Origin: JABSQH01 sp039194665
GTDB lineage: Bacteria; Actinomycetota; Acidimicrobiia; Acidimicrobiales; Ilumatobacteraceae
Length of the DNA stretch: 36,242 bases
Reading direction: 5' to 3'
Assembly: GCA_039194665.1 (NCBI GenBank)
Contig: JBCCVW010000019.1
Location: forward strand, 1 to 36,242
Shown: positions 1 to 8,595 of the stretch, piece after piece
Layout: each line of letters begins with the position of its first letter
Position numbering within the stretch: position 1 is the stretch's first letter
Position numbers and translations under genes: made by a program
Notes under the pieces: generated by a model
Seen by the model: the letters and a program-made list of their open reading frames with translations, nothing else
Told to the model about the DNA's origin: nothing
Database searches by the model: none

Positions 1-2241
1 AGTTTCGAGCCGGTGTTGGACTACGTCGTCACCAAGATCCCGCGGTGGGCGTTCGAGAAACTGCCCGGCACCGACGGCGTGCTCGTGACGCAGATGCAGG
101 CGGTGGGCGAGGTGATGGCGATCGGCCGGACCTTCCCCGAGAGCCTGCAGAAGGCGATGCGTTCGCTCGAGCAGGGTCGCCTCGGTTTCGGTGCCGACCC
201 AGCCGAGGATCTCCTCGCCGACACCGACACCGCGGAGTTGCTCGCTGCCACGGCCACACCCACACCCGATCGGCTCGGCCAGATCGCTGAACTGCTGCGA
301 CGGGGTGCCACCGTCGATGAGCTCCACGCCACCACCTACCTCGATCCGTGGTTCCTCGACCAGATGGCGCGCATCGTCGAGGAGCGTCACACCCTCGCCG
401 AGGCGTCGCCCGCCACGCTGTCGCGGCGCGGCTTTCGGCGGGCCAAGCAGCTCGGGTTCACCGACGGCCAGCTGGCCCACATCTGGGGTGAGCCCGTCGC
501 CGTGGTGCGTGCGGCGCGTCGCGACGCCGACGTGCACCCGACCTACAAGACGGTCGACACGTGTGCCGCCGAGTTCGCTGCGCAGACGCCGTATCTCTAT
601 TCGGCCTGGGAAGACGAAGACGAGGCGCAGCCGACGGCCAATCGCAAGGTGGTCATCTTGGGATCTGGACCGAACCGCATCGGGCAGGGGATCGAGTTCG
701 ACTACTGCTGCGTACACGCCTCGTTCGCAGCCGCAGAAGCTGGCTATGAGACGATCATGGTCAACTGCAATCCCGAGACGGTGTCGACCGACTACGACAC
801 CTCCGATCGGTTGTATTTCGAACCGCTCACCGTCGACGACGTCACCGAGGTGCTCGACGCCGAGCGGCCCGACGCGGTCATCGTGTCGCTCGGCGGGCAG
901 ACGCCGCTGAAGCTCGCTGGCCAGCTCCCCGCATCTCTCATCGCCGGGACGAGCTCGGACTCGATCGACGCCGCCGAGGATCGTGAGCGGTGGAACGCGA
1001 TCTGCGACGAACTGTCGATTCCGCAGCCGCCAGGCGGCACCGCCCGCGATCTCGAAGAAGCGTTGGCCATCACCGATCGCATCGGATTCCCCGTGTTGGT
1101 TCGACCGTCGTATGTGCTCGGCGGACGCGCCATGCAGATCGTCCACGACCGCAACGACCTCGCGGCGGCGATGGCCGAACTCGCCGGTGCCGGAACCCTT
1201 GGCCGCGAGGGCGGGCTCTCTGCAGAGCGGCCAGTGCTGATCGATCGAGTCCTCGCCGATGCCACCGAGGTCGATGTCGATGCGATCCGCGACGCCACCG
1301 GTGAGGTGCTCATCGGGGGAGTGATGGAGCACGTGGAGGAGGCGGGTGTGCATTCTGGCGACTCCGCGTGCGCGATTCCCCCGCCGTCGCTGTTGCCATG
1401 GGTGGTCGAGGTGATCGAGGCGTACACCGCAGCGATCGCCGCCCGCCTCGACGTGCGCGGCTTGATCAATGTGCAGTACGCCGTGGTCGGCACCACCGTG
1501 TACGTCATCGAGGCCAACCCGCGGGCCAGCCGTACGGTGCCGTTCGTGGCCAAGGCGACCGGTGTACCGCTCGCCAAGGTGGCGACGCGTGTGATGCTCG
1601 GCGAAACGCTCGCCGAGCTGCGCGAGAACGGCGCACTCCCTGCGCCGGTCGGTGGCCACGTGGCCGTGAAGGAGGCGGTCCTGCCGTTCAGTCGCTTCCC
1701 CCAAGTCGACCCGGCGCTGGGTCCAGAGATGCGCTCGACCGGCGAGGTGATGGGTATCGCCGACGGTTTCGCCAGTGCGTTCGACAAAGCGGAACTTGCC
1801 GCCGGAACCGTCCTGCCGACGAGCGGCATGGTGTTCCTGTCGCTCGCCGATGCCGACAAGCCAGCTGGCCTGGTCGTCGCCCGGCGGCTGCGCGAGCTCG
1901 GCCTGGCGATTGCTGCCACCGCAGGTACTGCCGACTACCTCGAACGATATGGGTTGCCGGTCGATCGGCGCCTCGACAAGGTGCAGGACCAACGCGACGA
2001 CGGGACCACCGCCGTCGACCTGATCGCTGCTGGTGAGATCTCGTTCGTCGTGAACACTCCCCGAGGTCGCATCGGGCGCAGTGATGGCGAGCACATTCGC
2101 AAAGCGGCCAGCCTCCACCGCGTCGGTTGTGTCACCACGATTAGCGCAGCGCTCGCGGCCGCCGACGGGTTGGCCCACCGCTCCGAGGGCGCGACCGTTC
2201 GCTCGCTGCAGCGGTATCACCAGGCCGGCGTGCCGGCGTAG
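1..2241 (+). CDS. carB: Carbamoyl-phosphate synthase large subunit, 5' end outside window
   Basis: CarB makes carbamoyl phosphate from bicarbonate, ATP and glutamine-derived ammonia for pyrimidine and arginine synthesis. The frame is open from base 1, where it reads SFEPVLDYVVTKIPRW, a conserved stretch about 300 residues into CarB, so roughly the first third of the protein is missing to the left and 746 codons are present. Visible in order: the end of the first ATP-grasp half, the oligomerisation region, the second half opening with GSGPNRIGQGIEFDYCC (near base 660), VNCNPETVSTDYD, ATP-grasp residues EANPRASRTVPFVAK, then a C-terminal MGS-like allosteric domain (MVFLSLADADKP onward). The stop is followed by 7 nt and then pyrD, so the two are probably co-transcribed. 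I see no lesion. Confidence 0.98.
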   Translation, partial: SFEPVLDYVVTKIPRWAFEKLPGTDGVLVTQMQAVGEVMAIGRTFPESLQKAMRSLEQGRLGFGADPAEDLLADTDTAELLAATATPTPDRLGQIAELLRRGATVDELHATTYLDPWFLDQMARIVEERHTLAEASPATLSRRGFRRAKQLGFTDGQLAHIWGEPVAVVRAARRDADVHPTYKTVDTCAAEFAAQTPYLYSAWEDEDEAQPTANRKVVILGSGPNRIGQGIEFDYCCVHASFAAAEAGYETIMVNCNPETVSTDYDTSDRLYFEPLTVDDVTEVLDAERPDAVIVSLGGQTPLKLAGQLPASLIAGTSSDSIDAAEDRERWNAICDELSIPQPPGGTARDLEEALAITDRIGFPVLVRPSYVLGGRAMQIVHDRNDLAAAMAELAGAGTLGREGGLSAERPVLIDRVLADATEVDVDAIRDATGEVLIGGVMEHVEEAGVHSGDSACAIPPPSLLPWVVEVIEAYTAAIAARLDVRGLINVQYAVVGTTVYVIEANPRASRTVPFVAKATGVPLAKVATRVMLGETLAELRENGALPAPVGGHVAVKEAVLPFSRFPQVDPALGPEMRSTGEVMGIADGFASAFDKAELAAGTVLPTSGMVFLSLADADKPAGLVVARRLRELGLAIAATAGTADYLERYGLPVDRRLDKVQDQRDDGTTAVDLIAAGEISFVVNTPRGRIGRSDGEHIRKAASLHRVGCVTTISAALAAADGLAHRSEGATVRSLQRYHQAGVPA

Positions 2242-2248
2242 GACGATC

Positions 2249-3166
2249 GTGGCCGGCGACGTCGACACCCGAGTGGCAATCGGTTCGGTCGCACTCGACG
2301 CACCGGTGATGACCGCATCGGGTACCGCCGGGTTCGGTTCGGAGCTCGGCGCGTACTTCGACCTGCGGACGCTCGGGGCGATCGTGACCAAGTCGCTGTC
2401 GGTGATGCCGTGGCCTGGCAACCCCGCGCCGCGTGTGCATCCGGCCGGCGCCGGCATGATCAACGCAGTGGGGCTGCAAGGGCCGGGCGTCGAGCGGTGG
2501 CGAGATGACTACCTCCCGCTGTTGGTCGACAGCAATGCCACGGTCGTGGCGAGCATCTGGGGCCGCACGGTCGAGGAGTTCGCTCAGGCAGCAGATGCCC
2601 TCGCCGCCGCAGCCGAACACATCGCCGCTGTCGAGGTCAATCTGTCATGCCCCAACCTGGAGGGACGAGGCGGCATCTTCGCGCATGACGCCGCGCTGTC
2701 TGCGGAGGTGATCGCTGCCACGGCCGGGTGCGGTCGGCCCCGGTGGGCGAAGCTGAGCGCCAACACCGACCGCATCGTCGACGTCGCCGCGGGCGCGGTC
2801 GAGGCTGGCGCCGAGGCGGTGACGTGCATCAACACCCTGTTGGGCATGGCGTATTCGCCCGATGCGCTCACGCCCACGCTGGGTGCGGGCGGTGGTGGAC
2901 TCTCGGGTCCACCAATCCACCCGGTCGCCGTCCGCGCCGTGCACGACGTGCACAGGGCATTGCCCGAGGTGCCCATCGTGGCCGTCGGTGGTGTCACGAC
3001 GGGGTGGGACGCCGTCGAGATGATGTTGGCTGGAGCGGTTGCCGTTCAGGTCGGAACCGCCACGTTCGCCGACCCGCGCGCCCCGGTCGAGATCCAGTCG
3101 GCCATGGTCGAATGGTGCCGTGTACAGGGGGTCGACCGCGTCGCCGACATCGGCGCGCTAGCGTGA
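2249..3166 (+). CDS. pyrD: Dihydroorotate dehydrogenase, class 1-like
   Basis: Oxidises dihydroorotate to orotate, the fourth step of pyrimidine synthesis, using FMN. The 305-residue product has the class 1 signature VEVNLSCPN, in which Cys134 takes the place of the catalytic base (class 2 membrane enzymes have Ser). Other family segments are NAVGLQGPGVERW, CINTLLGMAYSPD and the C-terminal FMN-phosphate site VAVGGVTTGWDAVEMMLAGA with VQVGTATF. I chose GTG 2249 because AGGAC lies 4 nt upstream, just after the carB stop; an in-frame GTG at 2273 is an alternative. There is no N-terminal membrane helix, so it should be cytosolic. Class 1B enzymes normally pair with the flavin/FeS subunit PyrK; no pyrK is in the window, but upstream sequence is not visible. 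Confidence 0.95.
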   Translation: MAGDVDTRVAIGSVALDAPVMTASGTAGFGSELGAYFDLRTLGAIVTKSLSVMPWPGNPAPRVHPAGAGMINAVGLQGPGVERWRDDYLPLLVDSNATVVASIWGRTVEEFAQAADALAAAAEHIAAVEVNLSCPNLEGRGGIFAHDAALSAEVIAATAGCGRPRWAKLSANTDRIVDVAAGAVEAGAEAVTCINTLLGMAYSPDALTPTLGAGGGGLSGPPIHPVAVRAVHDVHRALPEVPIVAVGGVTTGWDAVEMMLAGAVAVQVGTATFADPRAPVEIQSAMVEWCRVQGVDRVADIGALA

Positions 3167-3170
3167 CGTC
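3159..3170 (+). promoter_or_regulatory. Putative leaderless promoter (-10) of mihF
   Basis: TAGCGT fits the actinobacterial TANNNT -10 consensus and ends 6 nt before the mihF ATG, so transcription would start at or next to the start codon. No clear -35 at normal spacing. The hexamer overlaps the end of pyrD. Inference only. Confidence 0.4.
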
Positions 3171-3482
3171 ATGGCAACTCCACCGCAGTTGACCCCCGAG
3201 CAACGGGCAGCGGCGCTGGCCAAGGCAGCCGAAGCCCGCGCCGCCCGCGCCGAGATCAAGGCGCGCCTCAAGATGGGCTCGATGACCCTCGCCGAGGCGC
3301 TCGACTCCGAGGACGTCAACGTCGGGAAGTTGAAGGTCGTCTCCCTGCTCGAGTCGCTCCCCGGCGTGGGCAAGGTCAAGGCGCGTCGCGTGATGGAAGA
3401 CATCAACATCGCCGACAACCGTCGCGTTCAAGGTCTCGGGCCGCAGCAGAAGCAGAAGCTGCTCGAACAGCTCGGCGACTGA
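3171..3482 (+). CDS. mihF: Actinobacterial integration host factor MihF
   Basis: A 103-residue nucleoid-associated DNA-binding protein of the actinobacterial mIHF/sIHF family, which is unrelated in fold to the HU/IHF of proteobacteria. The N-terminal third is Ala/Arg/Lys-rich and helical. The C-terminal part carries the helix-two-turn-helix DNA-binding segment LPGVGKVKARRVMEDINIAD followed by NRRVQGLGPQQKQKLLEQL. Its place between a pyrimidine gene and gmk is the conserved actinobacterial location. The ATG at 3171 lies 4 nt after the pyrD stop; a TAGCGT hexamer at 3159-3164 ends 6 nt before it and there is no Shine-Dalgarno, so an additional leaderless transcript is likely. Confidence 0.95.
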   Translation: MATPPQLTPEQRAAALAKAAEARAARAEIKARLKMGSMTLAEALDSEDVNVGKLKVVSLLESLPGVGKVKARRVMEDINIADNRRVQGLGPQQKQKLLEQLGD

Positions 3483-3493
3483 GTCACCGCCGG

Positions 3494-4033
3494 GTGATCT
3501 TCGTCGTTTCCGGACCCGGAGGCGTCGGTAAAGGCACGATCGTGTCCGAACTCGTACGCCGCAATCCAGCGCTGTGGCTCAGCCGGTCGTGGACCACCCG
3601 CGAGCGACGCGCCGGCGAAGATGCCGACGCCTACGTATTCACCGACGCTCCGACGTTCGAGGCGCGTATCGCCGCGGGGGGCTTTCTCGAATGGACCGAG
3701 TTTCTCGGCAACTACTACGGCAGCCCGGTTCCGAGCTTCGATATCGGTGAGGTCGAGCGCGATGTGGTGCTCGAGATCGAGGTCGATGGGGCGCGCCAGG
3801 TGAAGGCGTCGCATCCGGAAGCGGTGCTGATCTTCGTGCTCCCCCCGAGTCGAGCAGAGCAGGAGCGTCGCTTGCGCGGTCGTGGCGATCCGAACAACAA
3901 AGTACTGGCGCGGCTGAAGAAGGCCGAACTCGAAGAACCGATCGGTCGGGAGCTGGCCGATCACGTGGTAGTCAACGACGACCTCGACGACACGGTGGCC
4001 GAGCTCGAAGCGATCATCGCCCAGTCCCGATAG
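3494..4033 (+). CDS. gmk: Guanylate kinase
   Basis: Phosphorylates GMP (and dGMP) to GDP with ATP in the cytosol. The 179-residue product starts with the P-loop SGPGGVGKGT (Lys13), followed by the GMP-binding region LSRSWTTRERRAGED with YVF, then FLEWTEFLGNYYGSP and a LEIEVDGARQVK strand (the DVD.QG-like motif in this family). The lid region RRLRGRGDPN and the C-terminal VVNDDLDDTVAEL are also typical. The GTG start at 3494 puts the P-loop six residues from the N terminus, as in relatives, and lies 11 nt after mihF. Length is slightly short of the usual 190-210, the difference being at the N terminus. Confidence 0.96.
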   Translation: MIFVVSGPGGVGKGTIVSELVRRNPALWLSRSWTTRERRAGEDADAYVFTDAPTFEARIAAGGFLEWTEFLGNYYGSPVPSFDIGEVERDVVLEIEVDGARQVKASHPEAVLIFVLPPSRAEQERRLRGRGDPNNKVLARLKKAELEEPIGRELADHVVVNDDLDDTVAELEAIIAQSR

Positions 4034-4045
4034 GCTTGGACCGCT

Positions 4046-4378
4046 ATGGCGCTCGACCACGACACCATGATCACGCCGCCGATCGAGTCCTTGCTCGGTC
4101 GCGTCGATTCCAAGTTCTCGCTGGTGACGCTTGCGTCCCGTCGAGCACGGAACATCAACTCGTACTTCAATCAACTCGGCGATGGCCTCGGCCACATGAT
4201 CCCGCCGCAGGTGTCGTCGGTGGCGCGCAAGCCCCTGTCGATTGCGTTCGAGGAGATCTCCGAGGACAAGATCGTGTGGACCGAAGCGCCCGATGAGCCC
4301 GAGTACGACCCTGAGGCCGAGGCCCAGGCGATGGCCGACGCCGCCGAAGCCTTCGGCGAGTCGAGCGACGACGGCTGA
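4046..4378 (+). CDS. rpoZ: RNA polymerase omega subunit
   Basis: The 110-residue omega subunit helps assemble RNA polymerase by clamping the beta-prime C terminus. The conserved core is ITPPIESLLGRVDSKFSLVTLASRRARNINSYF, then a PLSIAFEEI strand and an acidic Ala/Glu tail typical of the actinobacterial form. ATG 4046 is 12 nt after gmk; a TAGGCT hexamer at 4031-4036 ends 9 nt upstream and could give a near-leaderless transcript. An internal ATG at 4067 would also leave the core intact. It is part of the conserved gmk-rpoZ-coaBC-metK string. Confidence 0.95.
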   Translation: MALDHDTMITPPIESLLGRVDSKFSLVTLASRRARNINSYFNQLGDGLGHMIPPQVSSVARKPLSIAFEEISEDKIVWTEAPDEPEYDPEAEAQAMADAAEAFGESSDDG

Positions 4379-4385
4379 CCCGACC

Positions 4386-5663
4386 ATGGCCGAACCGGGG
4401 CCGCTCACCGGCCGCCGGGTGGTCCTTGGAATCACCGGCGGTATCGCCGCGTACAAGGCGGTCGACGTCCTCCGCCGACTCGTCGACGCTGGCGCCCATG
4501 TCGTCCCGGTGATGACCGCCGGTGCTGAGCGGTTCGTCGGCGCGACCACGATCAGTGCGCTCGCCTCCGAGCCAGTGCACACTCGATTGTGGGACGATCC
4601 GACCACACCGATTCCGCACACGGCGCTCGGACAAGGCGCCGACCTCATCGTGGTCGCACCGGCAACCGCACGCGTCATCGCCGCGTACCGTGCCGGGCTG
4701 TCGACGGATCTACTGACCAACACGCTGCTCGCCACGCGTGCGCCCGTGATCGTGTGTCCCGCCATGCACACCGAGATGTGGGAGCACCCTGCCGTGGTCG
4801 ACAACATCGCGGTGCTGCGCAGTCGAGGTGTGCACATCGTGGAACCCGGCGTCGGCCGACTGGCCGGCGGCGACATCGGTGCCGGACGTCTCGCTGAACC
4901 CGTCGACATCGTTGCTGCGGTGCACAACGTGCTCGACGTCGATACCGCGTCGCGCCGCGATCTCGTCGGACTGCACGTCTGCGTGTCCGCTGGTGGCACT
5001 CGTGAGCCGATCGATGCCGTTCGAGTGATCGCCAACCGCAGTTCGGGCAAGCAAGGGTACGCCGTCGCCTCCGAAGCCGCGGCGCGTGGCGCGACCGTCA
5101 CCCTCGTGTCGACCGTCGATCTGCCGACGCCCCCCGATGTCGATGTCGTGCCGGTCGAGACCGCAGAGCAAATGCGGGCGGCGGTGACCGCCGCCGCACC
5201 AACGGCCGACGTGATCGTGATGGCCGCCGCGGTTGCCGACTTCCGACCCGTCTCGGCGGCCTCGAACAAGCTGAAGAAGCACGACGGTGTGCCGCACATC
5301 GAACTCGAACCGACCCCTGACATCCTCGCCGAACTCGGCTCAGCGAAGCGGCCAGGACAGACACTCGTCGGATTCGCCGCCGAGACCGACGACCTCGTGG
5401 CCAACGCCCAGGCGAAGCTCCACCGCAAGCATCTCGACCTCATCGTTGCCAACGACGTCGGCGCCGCCGGTGTTGGCTTCGCTCACGACACCAACGCGGT
5501 TACGATGTTGCGGCCCGACGCGGAGCCTGTCGAGATCGACCTCGCCGCCAAGCGAGACGTCGCCCGGGCGGTCATCGACACCATCGTCGACCTCCGTCAG
5601 AATCGTCAGCTCCACAACGCCGTGGACCGAACCCCGATAGGAACGCGACCGCACCACTCATGA
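4386..5663 (+). CDS. coaBC: Bifunctional phosphopantothenoylcysteine decarboxylase / phosphopantothenate-cysteine ligase
   Basis: Performs two consecutive steps of coenzyme A synthesis: CTP-dependent ligation of cysteine to 4'-phosphopantothenate (CoaB) and FMN-dependent decarboxylation (CoaC). The 425-residue protein has the CoaC half first: GITGGIAAYKAVDVLR flavin site, active-site His78 in IPHTALGQGADLIVVAPATA, and PAMHTEMWEHPAV (PAMN motif with N replaced by H). The CoaB half has NRSSGKQGYAVASEAAARGA, KLKKHDG, LVGFAAETDD and NDVGAAGVGFAHDTNA. At the position of the E. coli flap cysteine (ACGD) the sequence reads AGGD (Gly161). ATG 4386 is 7 nt after rpoZ and the stop overlaps metK as ATGA, so translation is probably coupled. 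Confidence 0.96.
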   Translation: MAEPGPLTGRRVVLGITGGIAAYKAVDVLRRLVDAGAHVVPVMTAGAERFVGATTISALASEPVHTRLWDDPTTPIPHTALGQGADLIVVAPATARVIAAYRAGLSTDLLTNTLLATRAPVIVCPAMHTEMWEHPAVVDNIAVLRSRGVHIVEPGVGRLAGGDIGAGRLAEPVDIVAAVHNVLDVDTASRRDLVGLHVCVSAGGTREPIDAVRVIANRSSGKQGYAVASEAAARGATVTLVSTVDLPTPPDVDVVPVETAEQMRAAVTAAAPTADVIVMAAAVADFRPVSAASNKLKKHDGVPHIELEPTPDILAELGSAKRPGQTLVGFAAETDDLVANAQAKLHRKHLDLIVANDVGAAGVGFAHDTNAVTMLRPDAEPVEIDLAAKRDVARAVIDTIVDLRQNRQLHNAVDRTPIGTRPHHS

Positions 5664-6847
5664 GCACGTTCACATTCACCTCCGAAAGCGTCACCGAAGG
5701 TCATCCCGACAAGATGGCCGACCAGATCTCCGACTCGGTGCTCGATGCCATTCTCGCCGACGACCCCGACGGCCGCGTCGCCTGCGAAACGCTGCTGACC
5801 ACCGGACTGTGTGTGGTGGCTGGCGAAATCACCACGTCGGCATACGTCGACATTCCCAAGATCGCTCGCGAGGCGATCATCAGCATCGGGTACGACAACG
5901 CGCTGTACGGCTTCGACGGCAACACCTGCGGTGTCATCGTGTCGATCGACGAGCAGAGCCCCGACATCGCCCAAGGCGTCGACGCATCCGAGGAGGTGCG
6001 CAGCGGCCATTCCGGTGAGGACATCCTCAACCTCCAAGGAGCCGGTGACCAGGGAATGATGTTCGGCTACGCCTGCAACGAAACCGCCGACCTGATGCCA
6101 CTGCCCATCTGGACCGCGCACCGGCTGGCTGAGCGCCTTGCCGAGGTCCGCAAGTCTGGACAGGTGCCGTATCTGCGGCCCGACGGCAAGACCCAGGTGA
6201 CCTACGAGTACCGCGACGGCAAGCCGGTTGCGCTCAAGGCGGTGTTGATCTCCACTCAGCACCAAGATGGCGTCGACCGCGACACCGTGATCCGTCCCGA
6301 TCTCACCGACCAGGTGATCCGGGCGACGGTTCCCTACGAGTTCGCCGACGACGACTACGAGATCTACGTCAACCCCACCGGACACTTCGTGCGCGGCGGC
6401 CCCTACGCCGACGCCGGTCTCACCGGGCGCAAAATCATCGTCGATACCTACGGCGGCATGGGTCGTCACGGTGGCGGCGCCTTCTCGGGCAAAGATCCCA
6501 GCAAGGTCGACCGCTCGGCGGCGTACGCCGGTCGGTGGGTGGCGAAGCACGTCGTTGCGTCCGGCGCCGCCGATCGGTGCGAGGTGCAGTTGGCATACGC
6601 GATCGGTATGGCCCACCCGATGTCGATTCTGATCGACACGTTCGGTACCTCCCAGGCCGATCCGGCAGAGATCGAGCGGGCGGTGCGCGAGACGTTCGAT
6701 CTGCGCCCGGGCGCCATCGTCCGCGACCTCGAGCTGAAGCGGCCGATGTACCGGCGCACCGCGGCCTATGGGCACTTCGGCCGGGCGGGCTTCCCGTGGG
6801 AAGAGCTCGGCAAGCTCGACGACCTGAAGTCGGCGCTCGGCGCCTGA
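5660..6847 (+). CDS. metK: S-adenosylmethionine synthase
   Basis: Makes S-adenosylmethionine from methionine and ATP; the product feeds the methyltransferases encoded nearby. The 395-residue length is normal. Signatures visible: SESVTEGHPDKMADQISDSVLD at the N terminus (ATP/Mg site), the hexapeptide GAGDQG in the middle, the phosphate-binding loop GGGAFSGKDPSKVDRSAAY, and the C-terminal YGHFGR. The ATG overlaps the coaBC stop by 4 nt. There is no room for a SAM riboswitch directly upstream, so any control must act on the operon promoter. Confidence 0.98.
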   Translation: MSTFTFTSESVTEGHPDKMADQISDSVLDAILADDPDGRVACETLLTTGLCVVAGEITTSAYVDIPKIAREAIISIGYDNALYGFDGNTCGVIVSIDEQSPDIAQGVDASEEVRSGHSGEDILNLQGAGDQGMMFGYACNETADLMPLPIWTAHRLAERLAEVRKSGQVPYLRPDGKTQVTYEYRDGKPVALKAVLISTQHQDGVDRDTVIRPDLTDQVIRATVPYEFADDDYEIYVNPTGHFVRGGPYADAGLTGRKIIVDTYGGMGRHGGGAFSGKDPSKVDRSAAYAGRWVAKHVVASGAADRCEVQLAYAIGMAHPMSILIDTFGTSQADPAEIERAVRETFDLRPGAIVRDLELKRPMYRRTAAYGHFGRAGFPWEELGKLDDLKSALGA

Positions 6848-6857
6848 GCAGTCGGCG

Positions 6858-8594
6858 GTGCACGTCGTCCGTGTGCTGCCGGACCTCACCGGGCTCGACA
6901 AGACATTCCTATACGCAGTTTCCGACGAGTTCGAGGGGCGCGTCGAAACGGGCACCATGGTGCGCGTCGAGCTCCACGGTCGGCGTATCGGGGGATGGGT
7001 GCTCGAGCGACGAGAGTCCGACCCGGAGTTCGACGCGGTGTCGGACTCGATCGCCCTCAAGCCGCTGAAGAAGGTCACCGGTCACGGTCCCGCGCCGGAG
7101 CTGATCCAGCTCGCTGAGTGGGCACAGGTCCGCTGGGCTGCCGGTCGAGTGCGTCCGTTTCTCGTCGCCGCGTCGCCCACGCGGGCGGTGCCGAGTTTGC
7201 CGACGACGCAACGCAGCGGAAACGCTCCGGGACCATCGTCGCCAGCAACGGCCGACCTGCTGCAGCGCGGCGGGGGCACGCTCCGCTTGCCGCCGCGTGT
7301 CGACGTGCTGCCGTCGATCCTGTCGGCGGTGGCGGTTGGCCCGACGCTGGTGGTCGCGCCGACGGCCGGCGAGGCTGCGCTCCTTGGAGCGCGCCTGCGG
7401 CGTGCGGGCGTCTCCGTCGCCGATGTGCCCGACGAGTGGGCGCGGGCCGCTGGCGGAGTCGATGTCGTGATCGGCGCGCGCACCGCGGCGTGGGCCCCGT
7501 GTGCCGACCTCGCGGCGATCATCGTCGTCGACGAACACGACGAACGCTTGCAGACCGAACGCAGCCCAACGTGGCACGCCCGCGACGTCGCACTGGAACG
7601 GGGCCGGCGCGCCGGTGTGCCAGTTGTGCTGTTGTCACCGTCACCGACGTTGACCGCCATGGAGTCGACCGGCGGCGCCGACGCAGTGATCCATCCACCC
7701 GCACGACGCGAGCGTGCCGGGTGGCCACGGGTGATCCCCATCGATCGGCGCGGCGAGCCGCCGTGGCAGCGATCGTTGCTGACCTCGCCGTTGATCGAGC
7801 AGCTACGCGACCACTCAGCGACGGTCGTATGTGTGAGCAACATCACCGGACGCGCCCGAGTCCTCGCCTGCCGCAATTGCCAGTCGCTGGTGCGCTGTGA
7901 GCGGTGCACCGCCGCGGTCGGTCTCGACGACGACGGCATGTTGCGCTGTCGCCGTTGTGGCACGACACGTCCCCCGGTGTGCCAGGTGTGTGGTGGTACC
8001 GGTTTCGCCAACCTCCGCCCCGGCGTGACACGCCTGCGCGAAGAGCTCGAAGCAGCGGCTGGCCGGCCGGTGGTGTCGGTCACTGGGGCCGACGACGAGC
8101 AGGTCGTCGACGCCGGCGTGTACGTCGGAACCGAGGCCGTCCTTCATCGTCTGGGTCGGCGCGCCGATGTCGTGGTGTTTCTCGAGTTCGACTCGGAATT
8201 GCTGGCTCCCCGCTATCGCGCCGCCGAACAGGCGATGGCGTTACTGATCTTGGCGGGACGGCTCGCGCCCACGGTGATGATCCAGACCTTCATCCCCGAC
8301 CACGAAGTGGTGCAGGCGGCGTTGTCGGGCAACCCGGCGATGCTGATCTCGGCTGAGGAGGAGCGGCGACGCACGTTCGGGTTCCCGCCCTATGCGGCGA
8401 TCGGGCTGCTGTCGGGAAGCGGGTCGGCGGCGCTCGCAGCCGAGTTGCCGTCGACCGTCGACGTCGCACCGGTCGACGAGTCGACAACGTTGGTCCGTGC
8501 CGCCGACTGGATGGAGCTCGGGCGGGCGTTGAACGCCGCGCCGCGCCCGTCGGGCGGGCGCCCACGGATCGTCATCGACCCGCCGCGCTTGTAG
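6858..8594 (+). CDS. priA: PriA-like primosomal protein N', helicase-degenerate
   Basis: Related to the PriA replication-restart helicase. The 578-residue protein keeps the N-terminal 3'-DNA-binding domain (VVRVLPDLTGLDKTFLYAV), a helicase-like core, and eight zinc-binding cysteines in four CxxC pairs (C338/341, 347/350, 364/367, 375/378). The nucleotide-binding Walker A (TGSGKT in active PriA) is absent: the sequence passes directly to TLVVAPTAGEAALLGARL around residue 160-175. Walker B DEEH is altered to DEHDE (225-229). This is the actinobacterial form, which is also shorter than the roughly 730-residue E. coli protein, so it probably binds forks and recruits partners without unwinding. 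The GTG at 6858 is 10 nt after metK. The stop is followed at once by the inverted repeat at 8596. Confidence 0.88.
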   Translation: MHVVRVLPDLTGLDKTFLYAVSDEFEGRVETGTMVRVELHGRRIGGWVLERRESDPEFDAVSDSIALKPLKKVTGHGPAPELIQLAEWAQVRWAAGRVRPFLVAASPTRAVPSLPTTQRSGNAPGPSSPATADLLQRGGGTLRLPPRVDVLPSILSAVAVGPTLVVAPTAGEAALLGARLRRAGVSVADVPDEWARAAGGVDVVIGARTAAWAPCADLAAIIVVDEHDERLQTERSPTWHARDVALERGRRAGVPVVLLSPSPTLTAMESTGGADAVIHPPARRERAGWPRVIPIDRRGEPPWQRSLLTSPLIEQLRDHSATVVCVSNITGRARVLACRNCQSLVRCERCTAAVGLDDDGMLRCRRCGTTRPPVCQVCGGTGFANLRPGVTRLREELEAAAGRPVVSVTGADDEQVVDAGVYVGTEAVLHRLGRRADVVVFLEFDSELLAPRYRAAEQAMALLILAGRLAPTVMIQTFIPDHEVVQAALSGNPAMLISAEEERRRTFGFPPYAAIGLLSGSGSAALAAELPSTVDVAPVDESTTLVRAADWMELGRALNAAPRPSGGRPRIVIDPPRL

Positions 8595-8595
8595 C

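Noticed and set aside
3428..5452. Very long antisense open frame (674 codons) over gmk, rpoZ and coaBC
   Set aside because: Its translation is Ser/Thr/Arg-rich low complexity without any family motif, whereas the plus strand carries three clear conserved genes. Long antisense frames are a by-product of high-GC codon bias.
5600..5660. SAM riboswitch before metK
   Set aside because: metK overlaps coaBC by 4 nt and the upstream bases are coding; no aptamer pattern.
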